A stretch of 64,000 nucleotides of DNA from Trinickia mobilis (GCF_017315705.1 NZ_JAFLRF010000015.1:71008-135007), one strand, 5' to 3'. Shown: positions 44,995 to 53,696, numbered from the stretch's first letter. Program-made: numbers and translations. The notes: generated from the letters alone by a model not told the origin.

Positions 44995-45966
44995 ATGACA
45001 TTGACCTCCCATCGCGTTGCAGCTGATACATCCGATTCTCTGCTTGACCATTCCCTTCGTTGCGCAATCCAGCTTCTGCTTGAATGCGACACAAACCTGG
45101 GCTGGGGAACGTTCCATGCGGAACCGGAAGTGGTCGTGTGGATGATTGAGCAGCGTAATCCATGGCTAGCCAACGAGTTGAAAAAGCAGCATCGACTCGC
45201 GGAATTCAGAGAAAGCCTTGGTGTCCTTCATCAGCTTCGCATCAGTGCCACCGAACATCATCAGGAGCGGCATGCGATGGCGGAGGATGAAATCGCACGC
45301 GATTTGCCTGATGAAGAGTACGGCCGGCCGACGCTTGAAGACTACGAATACGTCCTGCAGCGAGATAGTGACGCATATCGTGGAGAGTTGGCCGCGCGGG
45401 CGGCACAACTGTTTTTGGTTTGCCTCGCCGCCGAGGACCTACTCTTGGCCCCCCTCCGCGCATCTGACATAGCGGGCGACGATTCATCCTCCGATGAGTC
45501 GCAAGGGCCGATGCCGTTTCGGGTGACATACCAGGCCGGACTGCCCTGCCCTGAAGCGCTCGCCTACGCAACTCACATTATGGCGCGACTAGACGACGGC
45601 ACCGACACACGCTTCTGGTCAAACGTTGAGCTTGGCGCGCGATATGACCGGATGCCCGCCGAAAGCCGCGAAGAAAGCCAACTCCTCGAAGCGGAGCGGG
45701 ACGCCTTCTTCTGCGCGGTAACGCGATGTGTTCGCTGGATGAGGAAGGTCGAATATCAATGGGACCGCCTCGGGCAACCTTTGCGAAGTCTTCTGGTTTC
45801 CAGCCCGATAACGGCTGGGGAGGCCCTCTTGCTGATTGAGCGCATGTTACGCACCGATGACGCAGTGGATCAAAGCCAACTTCATTCGCTTGCCGACGAA
45901 GTTTGGAAAATGATTCAGCGCCGCATCGGAAAGCAGGCGTGGTATCCGCATCCGGCCTTCCAGTAA
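44995..45966 (+). CDS. Orphan protein B of a three-gene module (323 aa)
   Basis: An unrecognised soluble, helical, acidic protein. Its N-terminal segment (PEVVVWMIEQRNPWLANEL, then LAEFRESLGVLHQL) resembles the N-terminus of the protein at 46243 (EDLYIWLGEDHPELASAI, then YPAFRKRILAAVQL). It lacks the C-terminal domain that A and C share. The ribosome binding site (GGAG) is only one base from the ATG, so a TTG two codons downstream may be the true start. It sits 150 bases after A, on the same strand. Confidence 0.6.
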   Translation: MTLTSHRVAADTSDSLLDHSLRCAIQLLLECDTNLGWGTFHAEPEVVVWMIEQRNPWLANELKKQHRLAEFRESLGVLHQLRISATEHHQERHAMAEDEIARDLPDEEYGRPTLEDYEYVLQRDSDAYRGELAARAAQLFLVCLAAEDLLLAPLRASDIAGDDSSSDESQGPMPFRVTYQAGLPCPEALAYATHIMARLDDGTDTRFWSNVELGARYDRMPAESREESQLLEAERDAFFCAVTRCVRWMRKVEYQWDRLGQPLRSLLVSSPITAGEALLLIERMLRTDDAVDQSQLHSLADEVWKMIQRRIGKQAWYPHPAFQ

Positions 45967-46242
45967 CCAGCTATGACTTTGCTGATTCACTGATGGATAG
46001 TGGCGCAGAAGAATCTCATTTCAGCCTGGCAGTTTTCAGGCGAGCGAAATCGAGGCTGTCAGCGCCCGGCCGTCCTACAGACTACAAGAACCAAATAAAC
46101 AGCATTGACCTTAGCTCCTCGGCTCATACTCGTCGCAACGTGTCACGTCCAATCAGATTTAAGGACTGAGTCTGGCGGAAAGCGATAAAAAGCGGTGCTA
46201 TACCTGATATAGCGCCCGTTCGGCGCGCAACGATATACTGAC
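45967..46242. other. Gap between orphan genes B and C
   Basis: No gene is supported. The size leaves room for a separate promoter for gene C. Confidence 0.4.
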
Positions 46243-47388
46243 ATGCAACCCCTCGAAACCACGGCACTTTCCGATTCACAGTTACTCTCGATTGCGGCAT
46301 CCCGCGCGATGGAGGCGATGCAGGCAACCTGGGAATGTGAATCGCTCTGCTTCTGGCTTGGTACAGACGCAGAGGACCTGTACATCTGGCTCGGTGAAGA
46401 CCATCCTGAACTCGCATCCGCAATATGGCGACGCGACCTGTATCCTGCCTTCAGGAAGCGAATCCTGGCTGCGGTCCAGCTGATGGGAGACGCTGAAGTG
46501 TTTGTCTGGAAAGAGGCTGACAAGAAACGCGATACGATTCTTTCCGCCCCGCAGGAACAGCAGCTTTCGCTCCTTCGCGCCGAGATGAAAAACAGAGGTA
46601 ACCGGTACCGCGACGAGGTCTGCGTCTATTACAGCGAAAATGAAGACGAAGATGGCGGCAACGCTAACGTCGCCGGCCCGTATATCGACGCCAGCGCTGT
46701 CATCAAATCAGAATTTTCCTGGCGAGGCGGCGGCCCAGGTTTCGGCGAATATGCGAGCGACACCGTTGCCCGTGAGGCGCTCAGGATACTGCGAGGTCGG
46801 CAAGCGCACCACAGCAACACTGAAAACGCGCCGGTAAAGTCAACGCCATCCTGGGAGACCGACGAATCCACGCCAGTTCTGAGTGAATTTCGCCATGCAT
46901 TCACGTTACAGTCGACATGCCTTATCGTCGCGAAAGAAGCGCTGCCCCCCGCGCTGCGCGACAAGACCGTTGAACGGCGGTGCGTCGTGGTCCGGGTCGA
47001 TGATGCATGGCTCAGGTACGGAGCACTTCTGGATAAGCCTGGTTCGCTCGAACATCGGTTGATAGCCACATGCGGGCGGCCCGCGCCGATGTCAGTCTGG
47101 ACTTTGCCCAACAACGCAGTTTGGTTCGCACGCGACATCGCCATTGAGCCGATTCGCCGCTTTCGTCATGAAATCCCCGTGCTTTATGTCGGTAGCAAGA
47201 CGAGCCGACTTGTACTTCATCAGTTCGCCCACTGGGCCGACCTATACCGGCTTCACCAAGACTGGAGAGGCGCAAAGGCTTACGGACACCTGAGTGATCC
47301 GCAGGATTTAGAGCCGCGCCAAACCGAACTTCCTGATGGCACAATTCTCTTCGCTACCGGGAGGACAAACCTGGTTGATATCTCGTAA
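46243..47388 (+). CDS. Orphan protein C of a three-gene module (381 aa)
   Basis: An unrecognised protein that combines the N-terminal segment seen in B with the C-terminal domain seen in A. The shared N-terminal pattern is at about 45-80, and the shared C-terminal domain is at about 220-375 (EALPPALRDKTVERRCVVVR, PVLYVGSKTSRLVLHQFAHW, LPDGTILFATGRT). Between them is a low-complexity acidic and glycine-rich linker (ENEDEDGGNANVAG). No signal peptide or membrane segment is present. No clear ribosome binding site is seen. It bridges the two otherwise unlike neighbours, which argues that the three act together. Confidence 0.6.
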   Translation: MQPLETTALSDSQLLSIAASRAMEAMQATWECESLCFWLGTDAEDLYIWLGEDHPELASAIWRRDLYPAFRKRILAAVQLMGDAEVFVWKEADKKRDTILSAPQEQQLSLLRAEMKNRGNRYRDEVCVYYSENEDEDGGNANVAGPYIDASAVIKSEFSWRGGGPGFGEYASDTVAREALRILRGRQAHHSNTENAPVKSTPSWETDESTPVLSEFRHAFTLQSTCLIVAKEALPPALRDKTVERRCVVVRVDDAWLRYGALLDKPGSLEHRLIATCGRPAPMSVWTLPNNAVWFARDIAIEPIRRFRHEIPVLYVGSKTSRLVLHQFAHWADLYRLHQDWRGAKAYGHLSDPQDLEPRQTELPDGTILFATGRTNLVDIS

Positions 47389-47842
47389 GCGGAGCACGAC
47401 CCGCCGTCGCCGGCCACGATACGAACTGAACCGACAGTGCTCATTGCTGGACGGCGAGCCTTTGCCACGACGAGTCCTGGTTCGCGATCGCCGGGCGACG
47501 GCCAAAGTGTCCAATGCACCTCAAATTTCGCGCCCAGCCGCTGAACCAGCTTTTCTGTCGATGCCAGAGCAGTCGCCGTCTGGTCACTCAGGTGACCTGG
47601 GTCCCACCGAATTGAAAAGCGCGGGCTGCTGACTCACAGCCGTCGTCGCCCCAATTTCTCACCACAATTTCCGGCTCATCCTTCCGCAAGCACAGTTTCA
47701 CGCGCGTTGCATGCCCGTGCCGTTATACCGGGGCCGGGGCCATCTTGCGGACCACACTCACTCTGGCGTGGACACCCTTTTCTGATCCATTTCTGCACTT
47801 TATTCTCAGTACCTTTCTGCGCGCGCCTGAGATGCCTCGCGA
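47389..47842. other. Gap between convergent gene sets
   Basis: It lies between the 3' ends of the plus-strand module and the minus-strand operon. No gene or clear terminator is seen. Confidence 0.4.
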
Positions 47843-48271
47843 TCACGGCGTTGCGAGCTCTCCCCCTTCCGGCAGCCCAGCGGCAAATACCCTGCGTGCG
47901 ATACTGACGACGTCATTATCCTCATCAATGGGGATGGGCGCGTGCCTCCACTTGGGTATTCCGTTGCGCACAATCGTTGCGACGGCCATTCCGCGTACCA
48001 CGACGACGTCGCAGCGAAAGCCCGGTGTCTCCGACTCGTGCGTGCGTACAAAGATTGTCAACGCGTTGCACCTGGGATAAGGGCCATCCGGTCGCACCTG
48101 CTGCAAGGCAAGGGCCGCACGCTCCCACATAAACTCACCCGGAATTCCCGTGTGGGTTCCCGTGCATATGAGAGGCATGGCTGACAGGAGGTCGTGCGCC
48201 AGGTACGTTCCAGCGTGCACCGACACCGTTGTCAGGGTCGGCCGTAGCGGTTGAGGGCTGTCAGCGTCCAC
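47843..48271 (-). CDS. Orphan protein with repeated domain, copy 1
   Basis: About 142 residues if translation starts at the GTG that overlaps the stop of the upstream gene. The next ATG gives 114 residues. The region ALTIFVRTHESE, CDVVVVRGMAVATIVRNG, ending DVVSIARRVFAA, is a diverged copy of the domain found in the two genes upstream (48261 and 49618). Family and function are unknown. It is the last gene of a five-gene minus-strand operon. Confidence 0.5.
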   Translation of the reverse strand: MDADSPQPLRPTLTTVSVHAGTYLAHDLLSAMPLICTGTHTGIPGEFMWERAALALQQVRPDGPYPRCNALTIFVRTHESETPGFRCDVVVVRGMAVATIVRNGIPKWRHAPIPIDEDNDVVSIARRVFAAGLPEGGELATP

Positions 48272-48731
48272 GGACCAGAACGTCGAGGATTTTGAGCACA
48301 ATCGCTGCTTTGTCGTCATCCGGCAAGTAGCGCACGGGCCCCGTGTTGACAGCAGGACCGTCTTCGCGCATAACGCTTGCGCAAGCGAGCCCATTGCGAG
48401 CGGTCACGTCAAATCGTGCCAACGGCTCGACTTCGGCGCCTGCGCGACCACTACGTCCAATGAACACCGTCATGCAATCGCTCGGGCATGGTGTGCTCCA
48501 CTTCTCGACACACATCTCAAGAACCTTCAGCGGCTCTTCAAGCGTGCTGAAGAGCGGCCTGTCGCACGGCAGCGCACTGTTTTCGACGTGACGAAAATGC
48601 GTAAGGGTCGTCAGATCGCCGTCGCATTCGACGTCGTACATCGCTATTGTTGGATCGAGAACCCCATTGTGAGCAAGAAAGAGCAAGACCACGCCAGTGT
48701 GGTGTGGTGTGGCTTCGGTATCCGCAATCAT
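48261..48731 (-). CDS. Orphan protein with repeated domain, copy 2 (156 aa)
   Basis: It starts MIADTEATPHHTGVVLLFLA at an ATG with GGAGG ten bases upstream. The ATG overlaps the TGA of the HTH-type gene (ATGA), so translation is coupled. The C-terminal half (MTVFIGRSG, FDVTARNGLACASVMRE, AAIVLKILDVLV) is the diverged domain shared with copies 1 and 3. Function is unknown. Confidence 0.6.
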   Translation of the reverse strand: MIADTEATPHHTGVVLLFLAHNGVLDPTIAMYDVECDGDLTTLTHFRHVENSALPCDRPLFSTLEEPLKVLEMCVEKWSTPCPSDCMTVFIGRSGRAGAEVEPLARFDVTARNGLACASVMREDGPAVNTGPVRYLPDDDKAAIVLKILDVLVRGR

Positions 48732-49117
48732 GAGTAAAATCCTCCCTCCTGTTGCACGCGGGCCATCTCGCGCAGCGCCCTGCGCGCAATTCTTCGGCGT
48801 TTGCGGTAGTAGGCCTCGGCTTTCGCGCGTATAACGTACTTGCGGCCGCGCAGTAGCGTAACTGGGCACAAAATGTGTTTGCGCAGCAGTTTTTTACGCA
48901 CGTAGCGTTTCGACACGAAAAGCAGCCGCGCGAGTTCCGTGACGGATATCAGATCACCTTGACGCTGCCTGTACGCTAGCGCTGTCCGTCGAGAGAATCC
49001 TGCCAGTCGCGCGCAGGAGCGCACTCGTGAGCTGAGATTCCTGATCCGTCCAGGTTGTGCATAAAGAATATCGCGGAAGTTCCGGGATTTCGTCGAGCCG
49101 CACCTGATGGACGCCAT
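48728..49117 (-). CDS. Excisionase/HTH-like small protein, N-terminus uncertain
   Basis: The convincing part is the last about 76 codons: LISVTELARLLFVSKRYVRK, followed by a basic helix-rich tail (YYRKRRRIARRALREMARVQ). This looks like a helix-turn-helix of the excisionase/MerR type, as used by antitoxins. The HTH start resembles that of the copy-3 protein (LVSARELCARMRINERRLEK). The frame is open far upstream, through a non-coding-like stretch and into a Phd-like relic, so the true start is not clear. I give an internal ATG as a placeholder. Confidence 0.4.
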   Translation of the reverse strand: MASIRCGSTKSRNFRDILYAQPGRIRNLSSRVRSCARLAGFSRRTALAYRQRQGDLISVTELARLLFVSKRYVRKKLLRKHILCPVTLLRGRKYVIRAKAEAYYRKRRRIARRALREMARVQQEGGFYS

Positions 49118-49330
49118 CGTCACGCACGTGCAGCTGTCTTGTCGGCAAGATTGGCGGCGGCGGTGGCTCTTCTGGACCGCCGCTGAGTATGGCGGCGATG
49201 CGGCATGCAAAAAGGCTCCAACCGGAACACGATCATCCCGGAAAGCGTTGCGGTGACCTTTGTTCATCTCAAGTTTTCCTTTTGGATGTCGTATGGACAG
49301 GATCCGGCCTTGAACTCCAGGATTGTGTCG

Positions 49331-49576
49331 CCCCTGAAACAGTCGGCCGACCTCATCGTTATGTTTGTCGATGGAGTCAGGTACCTCGAAGCCACCTTTG
49401 GCGACGCCGAGACGTCTTGCCGGCAGCACCGTATCCACCGGCACCAGCTTTGCAGCCTGCCGGCTGTTGCGCGCGATGACGATTTCCGGTTCGCGCCCAC
49501 GCACAATGGCCTCGACAAGGCGGGATAACCAGACCCTGGCGTACGACACAATCACAACGAGCACTACCTTCTTCAT
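49331..49576 (-). pseudogene. Phd/YefM-type antitoxin relic without toxin
   Basis: LSRLVEAIVRGREPEIVIAR, AAKLVPVDTV and RRLGVAKGGFEVPDSID are typical of Phd-family antitoxins. The usual start (V-N-x-H-E-A-K-T-H before LSRL) is lost and replaced by VVLVVIVSYARVW, and no PIN, Fic or RelE toxin follows. The frame then runs on into unrelated sequence. It is probably an inactive remnant of a toxin-antitoxin pair. Confidence 0.6.
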
Positions 49577-49617
49577 TGAATTGAATCTGGCGCGTCTGCC
49601 CCTGTACATGACAAAAA

Positions 49618-50415
49618 TCACGTTCGCCGCCTTAGAAGATGGCCGAAGACTTTCCTGGCGACGTCGACCACGCTTCTATTCTTGCCGACAGCGACGGTTT
49701 CCGATTGCCGTGACACTCCCTCCTTGTAGACAACGCGTATCCGGATGAGCTCACCATCAACGACTATCCGCACGCAAGCATCCGGTCGTGTCTCGGGGTC
49801 ACCTACATTCTGATGTTCAACGAAGGCAGTGAAGATCCGGGCTTCGGGATACGGCTCGTGTGGGAACTCGTATCCATACGCCGCGAGCGTTGCCGATGCA
49901 CGATCCAGGATTGACCTCCTCGGGTCAATCTCTGCCGTGGCGGTATAAAGCGGCGTAATTTTTCGGGGCTCGGTGTCGTGCTCACCATCGTAGAGTTTCA
50001 CGGTTGTTTGCGACCACTGTGCCGCCCAGGCCGCAGCGTTTGCACGAAGCCGGGTGTAGTCGCAATCGTCATCAAGAAGCTCCAGCGGCCGACGGTCGCC
50101 CAGGCTCCCGTGCCTGGATGCAAGGAAATCAAAACGCGCGTCGGGCGGTGCAGGAAAGAGCATCCGACAGATCGTCTGCAGCCGCCTCTGATTGAAGCGT
50201 GGGTCGGCGAGGAAAGCAGGATAGTAGGCGCTGCCGTCCACTATCAGAAAGAACACGCCGCCCTCTCTGACAAGTTTTTCAAGACGCCTCTCGTTGATTC
50301 GCATACGAGCACACAACTCGCGCGCGGAAACCAGTGTCCCATTTAACACAAGCGAGCGTCGAGTCTCAGCCGCCTGCTGACGCAGCATGTTCCGGAGAGG
50401 TATGGGCTGTGTCAT
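49618..50415 (-). CDS. HTH protein with repeated domain, copy 3 (265 aa)
   Basis: It starts MTQPIPLRNMLRQQ, with GGAGG ten bases upstream. The N-terminal part (about 20-60) is a helix-turn-helix-like segment (VSARELCARMRINERRLEKL). A middle part (about 70-130, FNQRRLQTICRMLFPAPPDA, SLGDRRPLELLDDD) has the G-x-x-x-P-x-E-L-L layout of antitoxin toxin-binding (DUF2384-like) domains. The C-terminal part (FTAFVEH, CVRIVVDGELIRIRVVYKEG, VVDVARKVFGHLL) is the domain shared with copies 1 and 2. It could regulate the operon. The family is not certain. Confidence 0.55.
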   Translation of the reverse strand: MTQPIPLRNMLRQQAAETRRSLVLNGTLVSARELCARMRINERRLEKLVREGGVFFLIVDGSAYYPAFLADPRFNQRRLQTICRMLFPAPPDARFDFLASRHGSLGDRRPLELLDDDCDYTRLRANAAAWAAQWSQTTVKLYDGEHDTEPRKITPLYTATAEIDPRRSILDRASATLAAYGYEFPHEPYPEARIFTAFVEHQNVGDPETRPDACVRIVVDGELIRIRVVYKEGVSRQSETVAVGKNRSVVDVARKVFGHLLRRRT

Positions 50416-50453
50416 GACCGCAGTCCTCCGTATCCGGACATGGATTTTGTATT

Positions 50454-50993
50454 TCACGGATGCGACCGGGATGCTGTCGCGTTCGCTGCAAGCCACTCAC
50501 GGAGCGCGTGGCGAACACTGGGCGTACCCAGTGCTGTATCCGAGGGCACACGGAGAAAATGGTCCTCCTTCCCGCTGGGGACGCCGTACAGGTCATCGCC
50601 GACAGCAAGCCAGGTTTCGATTCCACAGGCGACAGCGTGCCGGAGAATTGACATGGTGCGACCGATACCGGCGTTGACCTCGCCCATGCGAGCTGGATAG
50701 CGCAATGTAGTCCCTGCAACCCGGCCACTGAGTTCAACAGGCAGCAATTCGGCCGTTCGTGCCTCCCCCAGTGTTGATACCCACGCCGTGGTAAGTATCA
50801 GCTGCACATCAGGGTAAGGCGCCAGCAGGTCGGCGAGGTACGGCACGAATTCAAACAGTCGGCCGCCCGAATCTAAGCTAATGGTGCCGTCGGTGTCGAT
50901 CAGTCCTTCGCCCACGTGCAATACCCCCCCATAGCCCAAGTACAGAGTCGGTGCGCGGGGATTGAGTTTCCAGTTTTCGGGTTGATCCTTCAT
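50454..50993 (-). CDS. HAD-fold protein lacking both catalytic aspartates
   Basis: A 179-residue protein like the small HAD-domain proteins common in Burkholderia (LFLDFDGVLH type, HAD_SAK group). Motif I, normally DFDGVLH, reads GYGGVLH here. The nucleophile Asp becomes Gly20 and the acid/base Asp becomes Gly22. Motif II (LILTTAWV) and motif IV (LAVGDDLYG) are kept. Hydrolysis should be impossible, so it may have become a binding or regulatory protein, or be a decaying gene. The ATG (MKDQPENWK) has GAGGAG upstream. It is the first gene of the minus-strand operon that ends at 47843. Confidence 0.7.
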   Translation of the reverse strand: MKDQPENWKLNPRAPTLYLGYGGVLHVGEGLIDTDGTISLDSGGRLFEFVPYLADLLAPYPDVQLILTTAWVSTLGEARTAELLPVELSGRVAGTTLRYPARMGEVNAGIGRTMSILRHAVACGIETWLAVGDDLYGVPSGKEDHFLRVPSDTALGTPSVRHALREWLAANATASRSHP

Positions 50994-51146
50994 TTGTACT
51001 CCTCTATTTACGTCTCGGGCGGGTTCGCAATGAACTACGAGCGAAGCTAGTTGAGATTTCACACCCCCAACGCTCCAGGGCATCAATGGTCGCCATTTCC
51101 TCTCGGCGGCCCGGTATAGACTGACGCCTCGTTTGGTCTGTGATGG

Positions 51147-51458
51147 CTAAATCGACATCGCCTTGCTGATGTCCTTAAATGAGCACACCCGATTGGACAT
51201 ACGCCATTTTTCCCAGACGTACTGAGCATCCTCATTGAAGCCCGGCGAACCCTTAAGCTGATATATCCTTCCGGACCTCGTAACGCCGATCAGTCTTGCA
51301 CGGTCAAACTGAACAATCGCGGAGCTGACTCTTCCCGTGCGTCTGCCAACTCGCACCCCGACAAAATGACGCGTCGTATTGCATGTTTCGTAAATCCGCC
51401 AGTCTTCAAGTGTCACGTCTGGTTCGACAGTCACCGGCGCACATATCCATATTGCCAT
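51147..51458 (-). CDS. Small hypothetical protein paired with the phosphoesterase (103 aa)
   Basis: AAAGGAGG lies nine bases before the ATG giving MAIWICAPVTVEPDVTLEDW. An ATG one step upstream abuts the ribosome binding site and is unlikely. The protein is soluble, with a possible beta-barrel-like composition (FVGVRVGRRTGRVSSAIVQF, GVTRSGRIYQLKG). No family is recognised. It follows the metallophosphoesterase gene at 51 bases and is probably co-transcribed with it. Confidence 0.6.
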   Translation of the reverse strand: MAIWICAPVTVEPDVTLEDWRIYETCNTTRHFVGVRVGRRTGRVSSAIVQFDRARLIGVTRSGRIYQLKGSPGFNEDAQYVWEKWRMSNRVCSFKDISKAMSI

Positions 51459-51508
51459 CTTCCCCATCCTCCTTTGATTAGCTCCTGAAGGGATACATGC
51501 GCATCGGG

Positions 51509-52300
51509 TCATAGCTCCACGACAAGGGCCGGATTGAACAATGGATTTTCGTATGCATTGTGGTCAAGTGAGCCAGTCAAGCGGTGCAATGGATACCCTC
51601 TCGGGTTGCAAATTACTCTGCATTTTCCGACGGTGTAGTCGCGGGATTCGTGGACGTGACCATGTATCCAAAGGTCAGCCATCGACACCAGATCAGAGAG
51701 GTCGCTCGCAAAAGACGCGGCCAGCACGTGCTCCCGGTATGCTGCGGGAATCGATAACGGATGTGGCGCGTGGTGTGTCACCACTACAGTCTTTCCGCTA
51801 AAGGGCTCCGACAGTTTTTGTTCAAGCCAGGTTCTGGATTTTTTGTGCTCGGCCTCGGCATGGTGCGGAAAAAAGAAGTCTACCGGTCCGCCACGCTTGA
51901 TCATGCGGTGGTCGTTTAACGAAACGATAGCCTTCAACATGGCGTCGCTCTTCAATTCCGGACGAATGCAGTAGTCTGTCCAGAGGCAGGTCCCCAAGAA
52001 TCGCACGTCACCAATCAGCAGTTCATCGCGCTCCAGGAAATGCACTTCGGCTGCTGGCGACGCGATTCGGAGCATCTGTTCGATGGCCCCAAGGTGACCA
52101 CCGTACAACTCGTGGTTCCCGTAGACGTAGACCACCGGAACCGGGTACGCGTCGTAAGTGCCGAGCGCATCGGCGTCCCAGTGGACGTCACCGGCAAGGA
52201 CCAGAACGTCGACATTCCATGCCGGTGACAGTGGCTTTGCCCCTGGCGTGCCAGGACGCGCAAATTCATGATGCAGGTCCGATGCTATTTGTATACGCAC
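51509..52300 (-). CDS. Calcineurin-like metallophosphoesterase
   Basis: A 263-residue metallophosphoesterase with all five motifs: SDLHHEF (D-x-H), AGDVHWD, GNHELYG, VTHHAPHP and HGHVHES. These bind two metal ions for phosphodiester or phosphomonoester hydrolysis. The substrate could be nucleic acid ends, cyclic nucleotides or a protein phosphate. No export signal is seen, so it is cytoplasmic. It is divergent from the double-HTH regulator across 358 bases. Confidence 0.85.
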   Translation of the reverse strand: MRIQIASDLHHEFARPGTPGAKPLSPAWNVDVLVLAGDVHWDADALGTYDAYPVPVVYVYGNHELYGGHLGAIEQMLRIASPAAEVHFLERDELLIGDVRFLGTCLWTDYCIRPELKSDAMLKAIVSLNDHRMIKRGGPVDFFFPHHAEAEHKKSRTWLEQKLSEPFSGKTVVVTHHAPHPLSIPAAYREHVLAASFASDLSDLVSMADLWIHGHVHESRDYTVGKCRVICNPRGYPLHRLTGSLDHNAYENPLFNPALVVEL

Positions 52301-52658
52301 GCCCTACTCCCCGCCGTGGCGACCGTCCAACTCACGATAGCAAGTCTCGGCTGTTCGCTGATCGGGGACCAACATCAACATTATGGAGAGCAGTTCCTCA
52401 CGCCTCCAGTCCGGTTGGGATTCGATAGCGTCAACGCACATTTGACCGACACCCATTTGACCACCTCAGTTCGAGACCCGGACCTAAGAACCTTTACAGG
52501 CCCCGTTCAAGTCGTGCTTCGCGCTCACAGCACATCCATCCCCCATGAGCAGATTGTAGTCATTGGAGTTGTAACCGTCAATGTCTACAACTCAAGTGCT
52601 GTAGACGTTCTGGTTGTAAATCCAGATAGTTCTGGCTTTACTAATCAAATCCACGTCA
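52301..52658. other. Divergent control region with an inverted repeat
   Basis: This gap separates the phosphoesterase gene from the regulator gene. It contains the inverted repeat at 52583-52606. A long plus-strand frame crosses it but lacks coding character. Confidence 0.5.
52583..52606 (+). promoter_or_regulatory. Inverted repeat, likely operator of the double-HTH regulator
   Basis: GTCTACA and TGTAGAC are perfect 7-base arms separated by 10 bases, so the arm centres are 17 bases apart, about one and a half helical turns. The repeat lies 53-76 bases before the regulator start. Autoregulation is the simplest idea. Confidence 0.55.
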
Positions 52659-53105
52659 ATGGAGCATTTGCAAGAGCGATTTGCTTCGGCAGTCAGGCAC
52701 CGTAGGTTGGTATTGGGGCTGTCACAGGAAGAACTTGGTGCGCTCTGCTGGCCCGTACTCGACCGCACGGGAGTAAGTCGTCTCGAGCGGACTGCGCCGA
52801 ATATTTCCTTGGACGTCGCCGACTCAATTGCCCGCGCTCTCAAAACAACAGTTCGTGAGTTGCTCGAAGGTACAGACGGCGCCGCCAAAAAGTCCCATCC
52901 AACGAAAGCAATATTCGCTCAGAGGGTGCGGTCAGAACGCATTTCGCGGACTATGTCGCAACGAGAACTTGGCGAGAAAGCCGGTGTGGACCGCAACTAC
53001 GTTAGCGATATCGAACTCGACAAGCGCAACCCCCGCTTAGCCACAGTCGATGCATTTGCACGAGCCTTGGATTTAGATCCGCTCGCACTCATGAGAGCCG
53101 AGTAG
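52659..53105 (+). CDS. Regulator with two Xre-type helix-turn-helix domains (148 aa)
   Basis: Two HTH_3 domains sit in tandem. The first (about 8-72) has GLSQEELGALCW and a modified middle (PVLDRTGVSRLERT). The second (about 85-146) has TMSQRELGEKAGVDRNYVSD. Such two-headed Xre proteins can act as monomers on asymmetric or repeated sites. No ribosome binding site is obvious, so translation may be weak. It is preceded by the 52583-52606 repeat and is probably the regulator of itself and the divergent phosphoesterase pair. Confidence 0.7.
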   Translation: MEHLQERFASAVRHRRLVLGLSQEELGALCWPVLDRTGVSRLERTAPNISLDVADSIARALKTTVRELLEGTDGAAKKSHPTKAIFAQRVRSERISRTMSQRELGEKAGVDRNYVSDIELDKRNPRLATVDAFARALDLDPLALMRAE

Positions 53106-53692
53106 CACAGCGCGCGACTGATCGTAGATACAGCTGCGGCCAGGGAAGCTCTGAGAGAAAGCGCGGAATTAACTAAACTATCTCATTGAGAGTTGTATGC
53201 TCTCCGCGCCGGCGATGGAGTCTTTGCGCCGTTTCCTCCTCCGGTTTTTCCGGCTAGATTTCCGCCCCCACCTCGTGTCAAGACTAGTCTCGCGGGGGCT
53301 GACAATCAGAATTCCGAAACCCGCCTGTCCTCTCCGCGACGCTTTCGCAAAAGGACTCGCACACAGATACGTTCTGGCGCTCATTTGCTGCATTGAAAGA
53401 AGACCTACCATTGCTGATCGTGATTAATGTGAACGAGGGGCTATCACCTACACAGCCTCTCGCCGCATTACAAAAAATTCGCCCTAAACAAAATAGATTT
53501 CCGAAATATCCTTCCTTTACAAATATTTCCTCCAGCAATGGCACTCTATTGCACATATTAAAGAGGCCGCATTTCATTTTATTTCTTAGAACCAGATAAA
53601 TTCCCTTCGGTTTCGTTGCAGAATGGTTTCTACGAAACGGAATCGGAGGAGATGTTAAAGATGCAAATTTTCACCCTTACGCGAGCCGAGGC
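53106..53692. other. AT-rich gap before the recombinase genes
   Basis: No gene is supported. The part at about 53430-53640 is clearly AT-richer than its surroundings. Being next to the recombinase genes, it may hold the end of the mobile element, but no repeat or attachment core could be defined by eye. Confidence 0.45.
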
Positions 53693-53696
53693 TTGA
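53661..53696 (+). other. Short open frame overlapping the first recombinase start
   Basis: GGAGGA at 53645-53650 serves an ATG at 53661 giving MQIFTLTRAEA and then TGA. That TGA overlaps the TTG that opens the recombinase frame (TTGA). It is either a coupled leader peptide or the true N-terminus of the recombinase cut off by a one-base deletion. Confidence 0.45.

Noticed and set aside
52268-52705. 145-codon plus-strand frame across the phosphoesterase/regulator gap
   Set aside because: No ribosome binding site, it overlaps the starts of both genes, and it is unlike a protein. The region is better explained as a control region with an operator repeat.
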